Below, in pieces: positions 1 through 9,577 of a DNA stretch of 60,951 nt; position 1 is the stretch's first letter, and each line of letters opens with the position of its first letter. The DNA is from Bacillota bacterium. Its GTDB lineage: Bacteria; Bacillota; Clostridia; Acetivibrionales; DSM-1351. The position numbers were made by a program, and so were the translations under genes. The notes under the pieces are model-generated. The model did not search any database, was not told the DNA's origin, and saw only the letters and a list, made by a program, of their open reading frames with translations. Where the stretch lies: the NCBI GenBank assembly GCA_023415305.1, contig JAEZKZ010000106.1, positions 1 through 60,951 of the forward strand, written 5' to 3'.

Positions 1-2257
1 GGATCAGATTGATTTACAGTCAAAAACACTAGAAGATTTGCGCTATATTGCAAAAATGATGGGTGTAAAAAACATATCCAAATTAAAAAAGGATGAATTA
101 TTGGATATATTGAAAAATTCTGAAGAAGCTAATAAAAGTAATGATTTTAAAATAGCCCAAAATGGTAATTCCGGGGAAATAGTACCTGAAGAAATTTCAA
201 ACGCCGGAAAATCTAAATATATAGCAACTAAAAGCAAATCTAAAAAAACTAACACTGAAGAGACTGAAGAAAACAAATCAACTAAGACCAAAAAAAATAC
301 AAAAACAGAAAACGAAACTGATTCAGATAAAGAAAAAGAAAATGTAACTTCTCCAGACAAATCTGTTGATGTAGACACATCTGTTTTAAGGAAATCCAGA
401 AGAGGCAGACCAAGCAAAGCAGCGAAGGATCCCGCTGTAGAGTCAGAGGCTAAAGAACAAGCACCTCCCGGTTCAACGACAGATAAATCAGATGATATGG
501 TGATAGCTCGTGAAGTAAAACCAGGCAGATTATCTGAAAAGTTGATACGTCCTGATAAAGCTGAAGATAGAGCACCTACTTCTAAAAAAGTTTCCCCCGG
601 TAAACCAGAACAGAAATTAGATCATAAAGCAGAACTACAGAAATTAGAACAGAAACAAGAACAGGAACTAGAACAGAAACAAGAGCCAAAGCAAGAAAGT
701 ATAGAAGCTGATAAGAAAATACCAGTGGTTGCGAAGCATGCCCCAAGACCGATAAAACAACTTTCGCCTGCCAGAAATGCAGACAAACCTGCATTACCAC
801 AGCCAAAATCCCAGCAAGCTTCTCATCAGCTACCTGTAAGGGCACAGCAGCAAAACCAGGCGCAGCAGAATCAGACACAGCAACAGCCACAATCATCACA
901 ACCTGCTCAGCCGCAGTACCAGAAGGTTATACAGCCACAGCCATCGCAGGCTCAAAATGGCCAAGCTGTTCAGACAATATCTCAACAGCCCAGTCAACCC
1001 GTACAGTATGTACAGCCGGCTCAACCAATTCCGCCTCCTGTGCAGAATGCGCCTGCAGGTCAAGTACAGCACAATCCACAGGTAACCCAGGCAGTTCAGT
1101 CGCAAGTACAGCAGCAGAGTGAAAAGATAGAAGCTGACGATCCCGTTGAAGGCGTACTTGAAGTACTACCTGATGGTTATGGTTTTCTTAGAAGTGAAAA
1201 CTATCTGTCCGGGCCGAAAGATATATATGTATCGCCATCCCAGATAAGAAGATTTGGTCTTAAAACCGGAGACAAGCTTAGAGGTAAAGGAAGAATACCA
1301 AAGGAAGGCGAAAAATTTCAGGCATTACTCTATGTTCAGTCAATAAACGGGGATACTCCCGAGGTTGCGTCAAAGAGAGTACCGTTCGAGTATTTAACGC
1401 CAATATACCCGGATAAGAGAATCACACTGGAAACCTCACCAAGAGAGTTCTCCACAAGATTAATAGATTTAATTGCACCAATTGGTAAAGGCCAGAGAGG
1501 TATGATAGTATCTCCCCCAAAAGCCGGTAAAACCATTTTACTTAAAAAAATAGCCAACGCTATTACAGTTAATTATCCCGAAGTTGAGCTTATTGTTTTA
1601 CTTATCGATGAACGTCCTGAAGAAGTAACAGATATGCAGCGTTCTATAAAGGGAGAGGTAATATACTCCACCTTTGATGAAGTGCCCGAACACCATATCA
1701 AGGTTGCTGAAATGGTACTTGAAAGAGCCCAGAGACTGGTAGAACAGAAAAAGGACGTTGTTATACTCCTTGATAGTATCACAAGACTTGCCAGAGCCTA
1801 TAACCTTACTATTCCTCCAACTGGAAGAACTTTGTCGGGTGGTCTTGATCCGGGTGCCCTTCACAAGCCAAAGAGATTCTTCGGTGCAGCTCGAAATATT
1901 GAAAATGGCGGAAGTTTGACTATTATGGCTACAGCGCTCATTGAAACAGGAAGCAGAATGGACGATGTTATCTTTGAAGAATTTAAAGGAACCGGTAACA
2001 TGGAACTTCATCTCGATAGAAAACTGTCCGAAAAGAGAATCTTCCCTGCTATTGATATCAATAAGTCCGGAACGCGAAGAGAAGAGCTTCTTCTTAGCCA
2101 GAAGGAACTTGAAAGCGTTTATGCTGTCAGAAAGGCAATGAGCAATATGGGAACCGCAGAGGTTACAGAGATATTAATAAACAGATTGTTACAGACTAGA
2201 ACAAACGACGATTTTGTTAAAAGCATAAACATCTCCTTCCTTGATAAAAACTCATAA
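1..2257 (+). CDS. rho: transcription termination factor Rho, 5' end outside window
   Basis: This is the hexameric RNA-dependent ATPase that ends transcription. The reading frame is open to the first base of the window (codons start at base 2). The codons before the first possible start at 38 already encode the Rho N-terminal fold (…TLEDLRYIAKMMGV), so the gene begins upstream and the TTG at 38 is not its start. Counting from 38, residues 25-260 are K/E/T-rich and disordered, and about 250-365 are extremely rich in Q, P and A. The cold-shock-like RNA-binding domain follows (GVLEVLPDGYGFLRS). The ATPase core has Walker A SPPKAGKT near 490 and Walker B VVILLDSITRLARAYN near 573. Typical Rho is about 420 residues, so the excess is the linker. 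rpmE downstream is the usual clostridial neighbour. Confidence 0.97.
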   Translation, partial: DQIDLQSKTLEDLRYIAKMMGVKNISKLKKDELLDILKNSEEANKSNDFKIAQNGNSGEIVPEEISNAGKSKYIATKSKSKKTNTEETEENKSTKTKKNTKTENETDSDKEKENVTSPDKSVDVDTSVLRKSRRGRPSKAAKDPAVESEAKEQAPPGSTTDKSDDMVIAREVKPGRLSEKLIRPDKAEDRAPTSKKVSPGKPEQKLDHKAELQKLEQKQEQELEQKQEPKQESIEADKKIPVVAKHAPRPIKQLSPARNADKPALPQPKSQQASHQLPVRAQQQNQAQQNQTQQQPQSSQPAQPQYQKVIQPQPSQAQNGQAVQTISQQPSQPVQYVQPAQPIPPPVQNAPAGQVQHNPQVTQAVQSQVQQQSEKIEADDPVEGVLEVLPDGYGFLRSENYLSGPKDIYVSPSQIRRFGLKTGDKLRGKGRIPKEGEKFQALLYVQSINGDTPEVASKRVPFEYLTPIYPDKRITLETSPREFSTRLIDLIAPIGKGQRGMIVSPPKAGKTILLKKIANAITVNYPEVELIVLLIDERPEEVTDMQRSIKGEVIYSTFDEVPEHHIKVAEMVLERAQRLVEQKKDVVILLDSITRLARAYNLTIPPTGRTLSGGLDPGALHKPKRFFGAARNIENGGSLTIMATALIETGSRMDDVIFEEFKGTGNMELHLDRKLSEKRIFPAIDINKSGTRREELLLSQKELESVYAVRKAMSNMGTAEVTEILINRLLQTRTNDDFVKSINISFLDKNS

Positions 2258-2459
2258 AGGGTGAAAGTGGCTAAATTTGAGGATGGATTTAATTGGAGCA
2301 ACATTGATTAGGTCCAATAATCAAAAAGGGTATTGCGGGGGAACGAGATTTATGTTAAAATATCACTTGCCTCTTTAATAAGCAACTTAGTACATTCGTA
2401 CGTTGAATATATAAAAAATTGAGGACGTTTCAATTTTCTTTGAAAGAAGGTGAAAAGCA

Positions 2460-2669
2460 ATGAAAGAAGGAATACATCCAGATTACGCTGAAGCAGTTGT
2501 TAAGTGTGCATGCGGCGAGACTTTTACTACTGGTTCTACTAAGAAAGCCCTTCACGTTGAAATTTGTTCAAAGTGTCATCCTTTCTTTACAGGAAGGCAG
2601 AAACTCATTGATACTGGTGGACGTGTTGATAAGTTTAAAAAGAAATATGGTATCGTTGATAACGCTTAA
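2460..2669 (+). CDS. rpmE: 50S ribosomal protein L31, zinc-binding type
   Basis: This is large-subunit ribosomal protein L31, 69 residues, the normal family length. It is the C+ form: the CAC pair near residue 16 and the CSKC pair near residue 36 form a zinc site. The C-terminal signature TGGRVDKFKKKYG is present. The ATG follows GAAAGAAGGTG. It lies 200 bp after rho and is closed by its own terminator, so it is probably both co-transcribed with rho and transcribed on its own. Confidence 0.97.
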   Translation: MKEGIHPDYAEAVVKCACGETFTTGSTKKALHVEICSKCHPFFTGRQKLIDTGGRVDKFKKKYGIVDNA

Positions 2670-2681
2670 TAATGAGACATT

Positions 2682-2714
2682 AAAAGACTGGGAATTATTT
2701 TCCCAGTCTTTTGT
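2682..2714 (+). terminator. Rho-independent terminator of rpmE
   Basis: A 13-bp perfect stem (AAAAGACTGGGAA pairing with TTCCCAGTCTTTT) with a 5-nt loop starts just after the rpmE stop codon. The stem itself ends in the U-run. Confidence 0.9.
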
Positions 2715-2806
2715 TTAATCTTCCTAAAACAATTGACTTGCTGAAATAATTGATTTAATATGAGCCTTAGAGAAATAAAGTATTACTAATATTTATTTTG
2801 TATAGT

Positions 2807-2859
2807 ATTTTGTGGCTGCTATGCGGCTCAAAGCCACTGTCGTGGCTTAGGAGGTTAAT
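2807..2859 (+). repeat. dispersed hairpin/Shine-Dalgarno repeat, copy A
   Basis: TTTTGTGGCTGCTATGCGGC forms a first hairpin (GCTGC/GCGGC, one G-U pair). AGCCAC-TGTC-GTGGCT forms a second, followed at once by TAGGAGGTTAAT and the GTG start of the next gene. The same arrangement stands before the genes starting at 10128, 33414, 18221 (minus) and 25310 (minus, second hairpin only). This copy has the right half of the element only; no ATTAACCTCC end is visible upstream. Confidence 0.8.
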
Positions 2860-3795
2860 GTGAAAAAGACAACTATCGGCGGTCAGGCTTTGCTTGAGGG
2901 TTTATTGATGATAGGACCGGAATTCAGGGCTACAGCCATAAGAAAGCCTGACGGTGAAATAATAATTGATAAAAAACCTCAGAAGGCGAAGGGTACACTT
3001 TCAAAAATACCCATAGTAAGAGGAGCAGTAAACCTTTTTTCTCAAATGGTTATCGGTGTAAAAGCCTTGATGTATTCTGCAGAATTTGTTGATCTGGAGG
3101 ATGACGGAAAATATGAACCCTCCAAATTTGAAAAATGGCTGGATGAAAAATTAGGCGATAAGATTGCCGATATAGCAATATATTTTTCTGTAGTACTTTC
3201 TATCGTTTTTAGTGTTGGGCTGTTTATATTGCTTCCAAACTTTATAGCCAATTTTATTCCCATAAACAGCGATTCACAGTCGGGAGTAATCGCACTTAAC
3301 CTGATTGAGGGAGCCATAAGGGTGGGGCTGTTTATAGGCTATCTGGCGTTGGTTTCACTGCTTAAGGACATGAGAAGAGTGTGGGAATACCACGGGGCTG
3401 AGCATAAAACAATTCACTGTTATGAGCATAATGACGAGCTTACAGTTGAGAATGTACGAAAATATACAACCAAGCACCCTCGCTGTGGAACTTCTTTGTT
3501 CTTTACTATTATGGTAATAAGTATATTGATATTTTCCTTTACAGGCTGGCACAATGTGTTTATTAATGCACTGATAAGGATACTGCTTGTTCCTTTGGTA
3601 GCAGGTGTTTCTCTCGAGGCTATAAAGTTTGCCATAAAACATGATAATTGGCTATTCAAAATATTCAGTGCACCGGGGCTTATGTTTCAATCCTTTACTA
3701 CCAGAGAACCCGATGACAGCCAGATTGAGGTTGCCATAGCTGCTTTCAAGGAAGTAATTCCAGCTGGGAGCGGCAGCGATGAGTGGGGGGCATAA
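2860..3795 (+). CDS. DUF1385 family membrane protein (YqhQ-like)
   Basis: The 311 residues start at GTG after AGGAGGTTAAT. The family signature GGQALLEGLLM sits at the N-terminus. Hydrophobic segments near residues 105-135, 145-165 and 210-250 indicate a polytopic membrane protein, and the conserved stretch EYHGAEHKTIHCYE, rich in His, Cys and Glu, suggests a metal site. The family is known from Bacillus YqhQ, whose biochemical role is unsettled. In clostridia it regularly sits between rpmE and prmC, as here, just ahead of the release-factor methylase. Its 5' UTR is the hairpin repeat described at 2807. Confidence 0.88.
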   Translation: MKKTTIGGQALLEGLLMIGPEFRATAIRKPDGEIIIDKKPQKAKGTLSKIPIVRGAVNLFSQMVIGVKALMYSAEFVDLEDDGKYEPSKFEKWLDEKLGDKIADIAIYFSVVLSIVFSVGLFILLPNFIANFIPINSDSQSGVIALNLIEGAIRVGLFIGYLALVSLLKDMRRVWEYHGAEHKTIHCYEHNDELTVENVRKYTTKHPRCGTSLFFTIMVISILIFSFTGWHNVFINALIRILLVPLVAGVSLEAIKFAIKHDNWLFKIFSAPGLMFQSFTTREPDDSQIEVAIAAFKEVIPAGSGSDEWGA

Positions 3796-3843
3796 TTACT
3801 CACTATTCATCCTTCATTATTCACTACTTTTATAAGAGGAACT

Positions 3844-4716
3844 ATGAGTACAATAAAAGAGTTACTGGAATATACAACTGAAACTTTAAGGAATGCAGGA
3901 ATTGAAACCCCGGTTGTGGAAGCCGGGGTTATACTTTGTCATGTCCTGAAATGTAACAGAGCATATTTGATTTCACATAATGACAGGATTCTTAAAGCAC
4001 CTGAATTCGATGAGGTGACAAGGCTGCTGAAAGGAAGGACTGAAAAGATACCTTTGCAATATCTGCTGGGCGAGACAGAGTTCATGTCTCTTGGCTTTAA
4101 GGTTAGCCCGGCTGTATTGATACCAAGACAGGATACCGAAATATTGGTGGAAAAGTGCATAGATATTGTTCGGGAACTCGGCGGGCAGGGCACAAGGGTC
4201 CTGGACATGTGCACAGGCTCCGGCTGTATAGCGGTCAGTATAGCATATTACTGCCCGGAAGCCAGGGTTACAGCTTGTGATGTATCGAAGAAGGCATTGG
4301 AAATAGCCAAAATTAATGCCGGGCAGGCAGGAGTTCAAAGCAGGGTGGAGTTCCTCAGAGGTGATTTATTCGAGGAACTGAACAGTGAAGAGGGGTTTGA
4401 GGCAAGGTTTGATATTATTGCCAGTAATCCTCCATACATTGAAACTGCTACAGTAGAACAGCTCCAAAGAGAGGTCAGGGATTATGAACCTTACATCGCC
4501 CTGGATGGCGGCGCAGACGGACTTGATTTCTACAGAAGAATAGTTGAAGAGGCGCCGAAGTACCTGGTGACGGGCGGATATCTAGCGCTGGAAATAGGCT
4601 ATAACCAGGGCGAGAGCGTCAGTAAGCTGATGGAACACAGTTTTGAAAGCATTACTTTACTTAAAGATTATGGCGGAAATGACAGGGTTGTGGTCGGAAG
4701 GATAAAGCATATTTGA
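3844..4716 (+). CDS. prmC: release factor glutamine methyltransferase
   Basis: PrmC methylates the Gln of the GGQ motif in peptide release factors, using S-adenosylmethionine. The 290 residues match the family length. An N-terminal helical domain (1-75) precedes a Rossmann methylase fold with the SAM motif VLDMCTGSGCIAVS near 120 and the catalytic NPPYIE near 198. The ATG at 3844 follows AAGAGGAACT. It is 48 bp after the DUF1385 gene and probably in the same transcript. prfA is expected nearby but is not in this window after prmC. Confidence 0.95.
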   Translation: MSTIKELLEYTTETLRNAGIETPVVEAGVILCHVLKCNRAYLISHNDRILKAPEFDEVTRLLKGRTEKIPLQYLLGETEFMSLGFKVSPAVLIPRQDTEILVEKCIDIVRELGGQGTRVLDMCTGSGCIAVSIAYYCPEARVTACDVSKKALEIAKINAGQAGVQSRVEFLRGDLFEELNSEEGFEARFDIIASNPPYIETATVEQLQREVRDYEPYIALDGGADGLDFYRRIVEEAPKYLVTGGYLALEIGYNQGESVSKLMEHSFESITLLKDYGGNDRVVVGRIKHI

Positions 4717-4732
4717 TTAATTATTAACTTAA

Positions 4733-4858
4733 TAGTACGCAAGTGTGACTTACAACAGTGTGGAAGGATGGTTAAAAACAGTTAGAGAAATATTGGAGAA
4801 GAGTATTTCTCTAACTGTTTTGTGTCCGACACATTGGTGTAAGTCACACGGAAGTACT
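4733..4858. repeat. palindromic repeat with AGTAC ends, copy 1
   Basis: This near-complete palindrome of 126 bp begins TAGTACGCAAG and ends GGAAGTACT. The outer stem pairs GTGTGACTTACA with TGTAAGTCACAC, and the inner stem pairs AAAACAGTTAGAGAAATA with its complement around a 10-nt loop. The element at 16502 has the same ends and the same layout but different stem sequences. It sits between convergent prmC and ytvI and might also act as a bidirectional terminator, although there is no long U-run at its base. Confidence 0.8.
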
Positions 4859-4908
4859 GAATATAAGTATGGGAATATACTTTCCTTCCAAACACAAGCC
4901 CTGAGTTT

Positions 4909-5970
4909 CTAGTCGTTCCACAACCTCATAGCGCCTGCATCCTGAAGATTCTTTACAATTATCATGGAAATAGGACCTATAAACATACCGAGTATGCCAA
5001 AAAATTGCAGACCAATATACATTGCGAATAAGGTAACAAGTGGATGCAGGCCTATCTGGCTGCCTATAATTTTAGGCTCCATAATCTGGCGGATGAGTAT
5101 TCCCAGAACATAGATTATTGCCAGTCCGAAAGCCAACGGCATATTGCCGGTGAAAACATTCCAAAGTATCCAGGGGAGCATAACCACACCAGTTCCGACG
5201 ATTGGAATGGCATCGGATAAAGCAACGATTAGCGCCAGTAAAAAAGCATATTTAACATCCAGCAGGAATAAACCTACACTCACTTCAATAAACGTAAAAC
5301 CCATAAGAATAAGAATGGCTCTGAAATATCCCACAAGGGCTTTTATGGTATCCTTCTTTATCCCGGTCATACGCTTTCTCCAGGAGAAGGGAAGCTGCCT
5401 ATAGAAAAAAGACGATATAGCTCTTCTGTCACTACTGATAAAATAGGTTCCAAGAATAGTTACTATAGCGAATACCGTAACCCTTGGAATTGAGGATACA
5501 GTATTGATAGCATACTGTATAACAGCTGTTATCAGTGCGGTAATCTTTTCTGACAGACTGGACAGATTTTTTGTTACTGTGTCGGTAACCTCAACAGGGA
5601 GAGTGTTGTAAAAGTTGGTAAAGTTGGACAACATATGATTCAGTTTATGAGATATATCAAGTGAATAGGTATTAATGTTATCCTGAAGTGCAGTCAACTC
5701 ATTATAAATCTTTATAATTCCAAGTATTATCAGAAAGGCAAGTACTGACATAGTAAACAGTAATGATATGCAAGCAGCAACCTTCCTGGGTATTTTAATT
5801 TTAACTAAGAGCCTTATCACCGGCTCGTTAATATAAGAGACTATAAAAGCTATAACAAATGGTGCAAAAAAGGGCAAAAAATATTTTATTGAAAAATAAA
5901 TAAAAGCGAAAATTACCACTATTAGAGCAACTTTTTTGATTGCGCCTTTATATTTATCCCAAATTTCCAT
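4909..5970 (-). CDS. ytvI: sporulation integral membrane protein YtvI, AI-2E transporter family
   Basis: The 353 residues hold about eight membrane segments: two at the N-terminus (residues 10-55), a pair at 65-90, and a C-terminal block from 145 on. The family stretch LSDAIPIVGTGVVMLPW (about 250-266) and the ending GPISMIIVKNLQ are typical of the AI-2E superfamily. The shape fits the YtvI subgroup, whose members in Bacillus are made in the mother cell during sporulation; the substrate is unknown. The start ATG follows CGGAGGAACT. It is a single-gene unit between two intergenic regions. Confidence 0.85.
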   Translation of the reverse strand: MEIWDKYKGAIKKVALIVVIFAFIYFSIKYFLPFFAPFVIAFIVSYINEPVIRLLVKIKIPRKVAACISLLFTMSVLAFLIILGIIKIYNELTALQDNINTYSLDISHKLNHMLSNFTNFYNTLPVEVTDTVTKNLSSLSEKITALITAVIQYAINTVSSIPRVTVFAIVTILGTYFISSDRRAISSFFYRQLPFSWRKRMTGIKKDTIKALVGYFRAILILMGFTFIEVSVGLFLLDVKYAFLLALIVALSDAIPIVGTGVVMLPWILWNVFTGNMPLAFGLAIIYVLGILIRQIMEPKIIGSQIGLHPLVTLFAMYIGLQFFGILGMFIGPISMIIVKNLQDAGAMRLWND

Positions 5971-6606
5971 AGTTCCTCCGATTTATAAAGGGTTCTTTGC
6001 AGTAGACCACTATTACTATTATATTACTAATTTATGTGGTTAAGTGTCAGTGAATTTCATAAAAATTTCTTTTGTATATCTCATATATTAGCCAATTGCT
6101 TATTCGAAGTAAAGATAGAAAAATTACTTTTCTGCCAAGTGTTGAGCAGAAAGTATATGTCACCTTCTCAAAAGTTCTGTTTCTCCGATAATCAATGTAA
6201 TCATTACATCTTCTGGGAGCATATAGTAATGTATGTATACAATATTCAGATTTTTTATTTAAATCCCTTAGAAATATGGGCTTTTTGCTTTCATTTTTAT
6301 TTAATTTATTGTAAAATAATAAGCGGACGACATTGAGAGAGTATTGTCGATTAAAGTAAGAATTGACTATTTTATTTAACTTTAAAAAAGATTGACTAAG
6401 TTACCGTTTCTAATTATGATTTATATCGGGATATGTCCCAACCTGTGAACTTATGCGTTTGTTAAGGAGTTTATATACTTTAATTTCGTATCTGATTATA
6501 TAGAATTTGTATTTTATGAATAATCACTATTTATCGGGCATTTTTATAGTGGTAATTCTTAAAAAATATAAGGGGTTAAAATAACATTTTGAAAGGAGAA
6601 TTAGCT
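5971..6606. other. long intergenic region upstream of the ech operon
   Basis: This AT-rich stretch of 636 bp lies between the divergent ytvI and ech genes. I find no convincing gene: an open frame at 6034-6336 has no ribosome site and an aromatic-rich, unlikely composition. It holds the candidate ech promoter at 6392-6420 and a small GGGATATGTCCC palindrome at 6428-6439 in the presumed leader. Confidence 0.6.
6392..6420 (+). promoter_or_regulatory. candidate sigma-A promoter of the ech operon
   Basis: TTGACT (6392-6397) and TATGAT (6415-6420) are separated by exactly 17 bp. This would give a leader of about 180 nt before the GTG start of echA. No other good box pair is visible closer to the gene. 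Confidence 0.55.
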
Positions 6607-8592
6607 GTGGATTGGTATTTATTACTGGCAGCTATTCTGCTGCCTGCACTGAGTGCGGCGTTATGCTTTACAATTAGAAACCAGAAATTGCGCATAGCAA
6701 TAGTAAGCATCTCAACACTTTTACTCTTTGCGGTAGCAGGCGGATTTATTGCACTTATGGTAAAATCTCCCGACGGAAAATTAATATTCCATCTGGAGCA
6801 CAGTGTACTTGAAGTAGTAAGTTGGGTCATAAAGGGGTTTGACCTCATACTCTTCTGCTATATAGGGTACATCGGTTTAAAGCATAAAAAGGCAATAGTA
6901 TTTATTCTAGCAGTATTACAATTTATACCTTGGGCATTGTTTGAAATTTTTGGAGTTTTCGGAAAGGTTCACGAACCTGCGAATGCATTTGTAATTGATT
7001 ACCTGTCATTAATTATGATAATGCTTGTATCAATTATCGGACCGATTATTACAATTTTTGCCTTGGGATATATGAAGGAGCACGAGCATCATCTGCACTT
7101 GAAGGTATCAAGGCAACCTAGATTTTTTATGATACTCTTTATATTCCTTGGTGCTATGAATGCACTTGTAATGACCGACAATCTGTCCTGGATGTATTTC
7201 TTCTGGGAGATAACAACACTTTGCTCATTCCTGTTGATATCACATGATGGGACAGAAATAGCAGTTAAAAACGGTTTAAGAGCTTTATGGATTAACTCTG
7301 TGGGAGGTTTGGCCTTCATCATAGCAATAATTCTGATGAATTCCAGCCTTAGTACGCTTTCCATCCAGGAAATCTCGGCAGCAGGAATGACAGGAGCCTT
7401 CACAGGAGTACTTCCAGTTGCACTTGCTCTGTTATGTGTAGCAGGATTTACCAAGTCGGCACAGTTCCCGTTCCAGAGCTGGCTGCTGGGAGCCATGGTA
7501 GCACCAACTCCAGTATCAGCACTGCTTCACTCCAGTACAATGGTTAAAGCCGGTGTTTATCTGGTAGTAAGAATTTCTCCTGCTTTTGCGGGAACAATTC
7601 TCGGTCAGTTGGTTGCAGTAGTAGGAGGCTTTACTTTTGTAGCAGCATCGGCTATAGCAATTAGTCAGAGTAATGCTAAAAAGGTTCTTGCATATTCAAC
7701 AATTGCCAACCTGGGCTTGATTATCTGCTGTGCAGGAATAGGGACCAGAATATCACTTGCAGCTGCAATTCTTCTTATGATATTCCACGCGGTTTCAAAA
7801 GGACTACTGTTCCTTTGTGTCGGTACCATCGAATTGGGTATTGGAAGCCGTGATATCGAGGATATGCAGGGATTGTTCAAGTTAATGCCTTTTACAACCG
7901 TAATTACTGTAATTGGTATGATTTCAATGTTATTGCCTCCGTTCGGTGTTCTTATAACAAAATGGATGGCTATAGAGACTGCTGTTCATCAACCGCTGGT
8001 ACTTCTGTTCATTATACTCGGAAGTGCTCTTACAGTTGTGTTCTGGGCTAAGTGGATAGGTATTATATTGACAATGTCCTATAAGCCTAAGTTCCATATT
8101 GAAAAGTTATCCTTTTCAATGAAGGCCGCACTTTCAGCATTAATAGCATTTGTTATGGCAGCAAGTATAGGTATCGCTCCATTATATAATCAGTTTGTTA
8201 AGCCACAGGTATTATCCTTTAAGATGGCTGACATGGAAGCACTTTCCGGAACAGGTTTGGGAATCTGGCTCCATAAGGTTGATGCAGCAGTTTATGGCGG
8301 ATTTGCATCTATTATGTTCTTTGCTGTAATACTTGTGCTTATGGTTGCAATACCCATAATAGCACATAAAATCAAGCCGAGCAGATTAAAGCCTCCATAC
8401 TTGTGTGGAGCCAACGCCGACGAGGATTTGAGAGGTCTGGAATATATCAGCCCCGGAGACAAAGTTGATACTGTAGTAGTAAGAAACTATTATATGGAGT
8501 CTGTATTTGGAGAAAACAAGCTGACCTTCTGGGTTAATGTTGTTGCGGGTGCTGTAATTATTATTATGTTAGGGGTGGTGATAGGATTATGA
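6607..8592 (+). CDS. echA: Ech hydrogenase subunit A, NuoL-like proton-translocating membrane subunit
   Basis: This is the large antiporter-like membrane subunit of the energy-converting hydrogenase. The complex couples electron transfer from ferredoxin to protons with ion pumping. The chosen GTG at 6607 follows GAAAGGAG; the upstream TTG at 6589 would swallow that ribosome site. The 661 residues are nearly all transmembrane helices. The core of the Proton_antipo_M family is clear (KSAQFPFQSWLLGAMVAPTP, then VSALLHSSTMVKAGVYL near 315), with the conserved Lys and the HSSTMVKAG motif used in proton transfer. It overlaps echB by 4 bp (ATGA). Confidence 0.93.
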   Translation: MDWYLLLAAILLPALSAALCFTIRNQKLRIAIVSISTLLLFAVAGGFIALMVKSPDGKLIFHLEHSVLEVVSWVIKGFDLILFCYIGYIGLKHKKAIVFILAVLQFIPWALFEIFGVFGKVHEPANAFVIDYLSLIMIMLVSIIGPIITIFALGYMKEHEHHLHLKVSRQPRFFMILFIFLGAMNALVMTDNLSWMYFFWEITTLCSFLLISHDGTEIAVKNGLRALWINSVGGLAFIIAIILMNSSLSTLSIQEISAAGMTGAFTGVLPVALALLCVAGFTKSAQFPFQSWLLGAMVAPTPVSALLHSSTMVKAGVYLVVRISPAFAGTILGQLVAVVGGFTFVAASAIAISQSNAKKVLAYSTIANLGLIICCAGIGTRISLAAAILLMIFHAVSKGLLFLCVGTIELGIGSRDIEDMQGLFKLMPFTTVITVIGMISMLLPPFGVLITKWMAIETAVHQPLVLLFIILGSALTVVFWAKWIGIILTMSYKPKFHIEKLSFSMKAALSALIAFVMAASIGIAPLYNQFVKPQVLSFKMADMEALSGTGLGIWLHKVDAAVYGGFASIMFFAVILVLMVAIPIIAHKIKPSRLKPPYLCGANADEDLRGLEYISPGDKVDTVVVRNYYMESVFGENKLTFWVNVVAGAVIIIMLGVVIGL

Positions 8593-9443
8593 GCATAAAC
8601 AATTTGATTATTGCTGTTATTGCCATAATAGCCGCTCCAATAGTTGGTGGTTTATTAACTGGTATAGACAGAAAAATAACTGCAAGAATGCAGAATAGAT
8701 TTGGACCTCCGTTGCTTCAGCCCTTTTATGATTTTTTCAAGTTGCTGGGCAAGCAGGGTATAGCAGTAAACCAGACTCAAATGGTCTATGTAATGGGACA
8801 CTTGTTCTTCGCTATCGGCGCCTTAGTTATGCTGGTTTTGAAACAGGATTTGCTGATGCTTATGTTTATTCTTGCATTTTCAGCTGTTTCATTGATAATG
8901 GGAGCAATGAGCGTTCGTTCACCATATAGTAAAATTGGTGCCCAGAGAGAAATAATGCAGATGATGGCGTATGAGCCTGTACTGCTTCTGATGGTGGTTG
9001 GAGTTTATAAGACAACCGGAAGCTTTATGATTTCAGAAATATTTAACCACGAGAAGCCTTTACTGTACAGTCTGCCGCTGGTATTCCTTGCGTTCCTTTA
9101 TGTTCTTACAATCAAGCTGAGAAAGTCACCTTTTGACTTTTCAACTTCACATCACGGACATCAGGAACTTATAAAAGGTTTAACTACCGAGTTTTCAGGA
9201 ACTCAGCTGGCTCTGATCGAATTGACGCACTGGATTGACCTTGTGCTCCTGCTGGGATTAATTACATTGTTTTTTGCTCAGCCAATTTGGGTAGGTATAT
9301 TAATAGCTTTGTTAAGTTATTTCTGCGAAATAGTTATTGATAATGTAAGCGCAAGAGTAACCTGGCAGTGGATGGTAAAAGTAACTTGGGTGGCCGGTAT
9401 CGGTGCGGCACTTGTAAATATAGTCTGGATGTACCTGATTTAA
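8589..9443 (+). CDS. echB: Ech hydrogenase subunit B, NuoH-like membrane subunit
   Basis: This membrane anchor links the hydrophilic hydrogenase arm to the ion-pumping subunit and is homologous to complex I subunit NuoH. The 284 residues include an N-terminal helix, the NuoH-like signature DRKITARMQNRFGPPLLQPF near 26-45, the acidic loop KLRKSPFDFSTSHHGHQEL (about 177-195) and further helices. The start overlaps the echA stop, which indicates translational coupling. Confidence 0.93.
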   Translation: MSINNLIIAVIAIIAAPIVGGLLTGIDRKITARMQNRFGPPLLQPFYDFFKLLGKQGIAVNQTQMVYVMGHLFFAIGALVMLVLKQDLLMLMFILAFSAVSLIMGAMSVRSPYSKIGAQREIMQMMAYEPVLLLMVVGVYKTTGSFMISEIFNHEKPLLYSLPLVFLAFLYVLTIKLRKSPFDFSTSHHGHQELIKGLTTEFSGTQLALIELTHWIDLVLLLGLITLFFAQPIWVGILIALLSYFCEIVIDNVSARVTWQWMVKVTWVAGIGAALVNIVWMYLI

Positions 9444-9577
9444 TCTGGAGCAAATTTAGCTGTGCTAAATTTGAACTCGATATTACAAGTAGGTTAGAGG
9501 TATGGGAGAGTAATAACATATTGTCAGTGCTATTCTCTAAATAGAATGGCTAACAAATTGTAAGAAAGGTGAATTGT

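Noticed and set aside
6034..6336. A 100-residue open frame in the gap upstream of echA
   Set aside because: It has no ribosome site, an odd aromatic-rich composition and no family resemblance; the region looks like promoter and spacer DNA.
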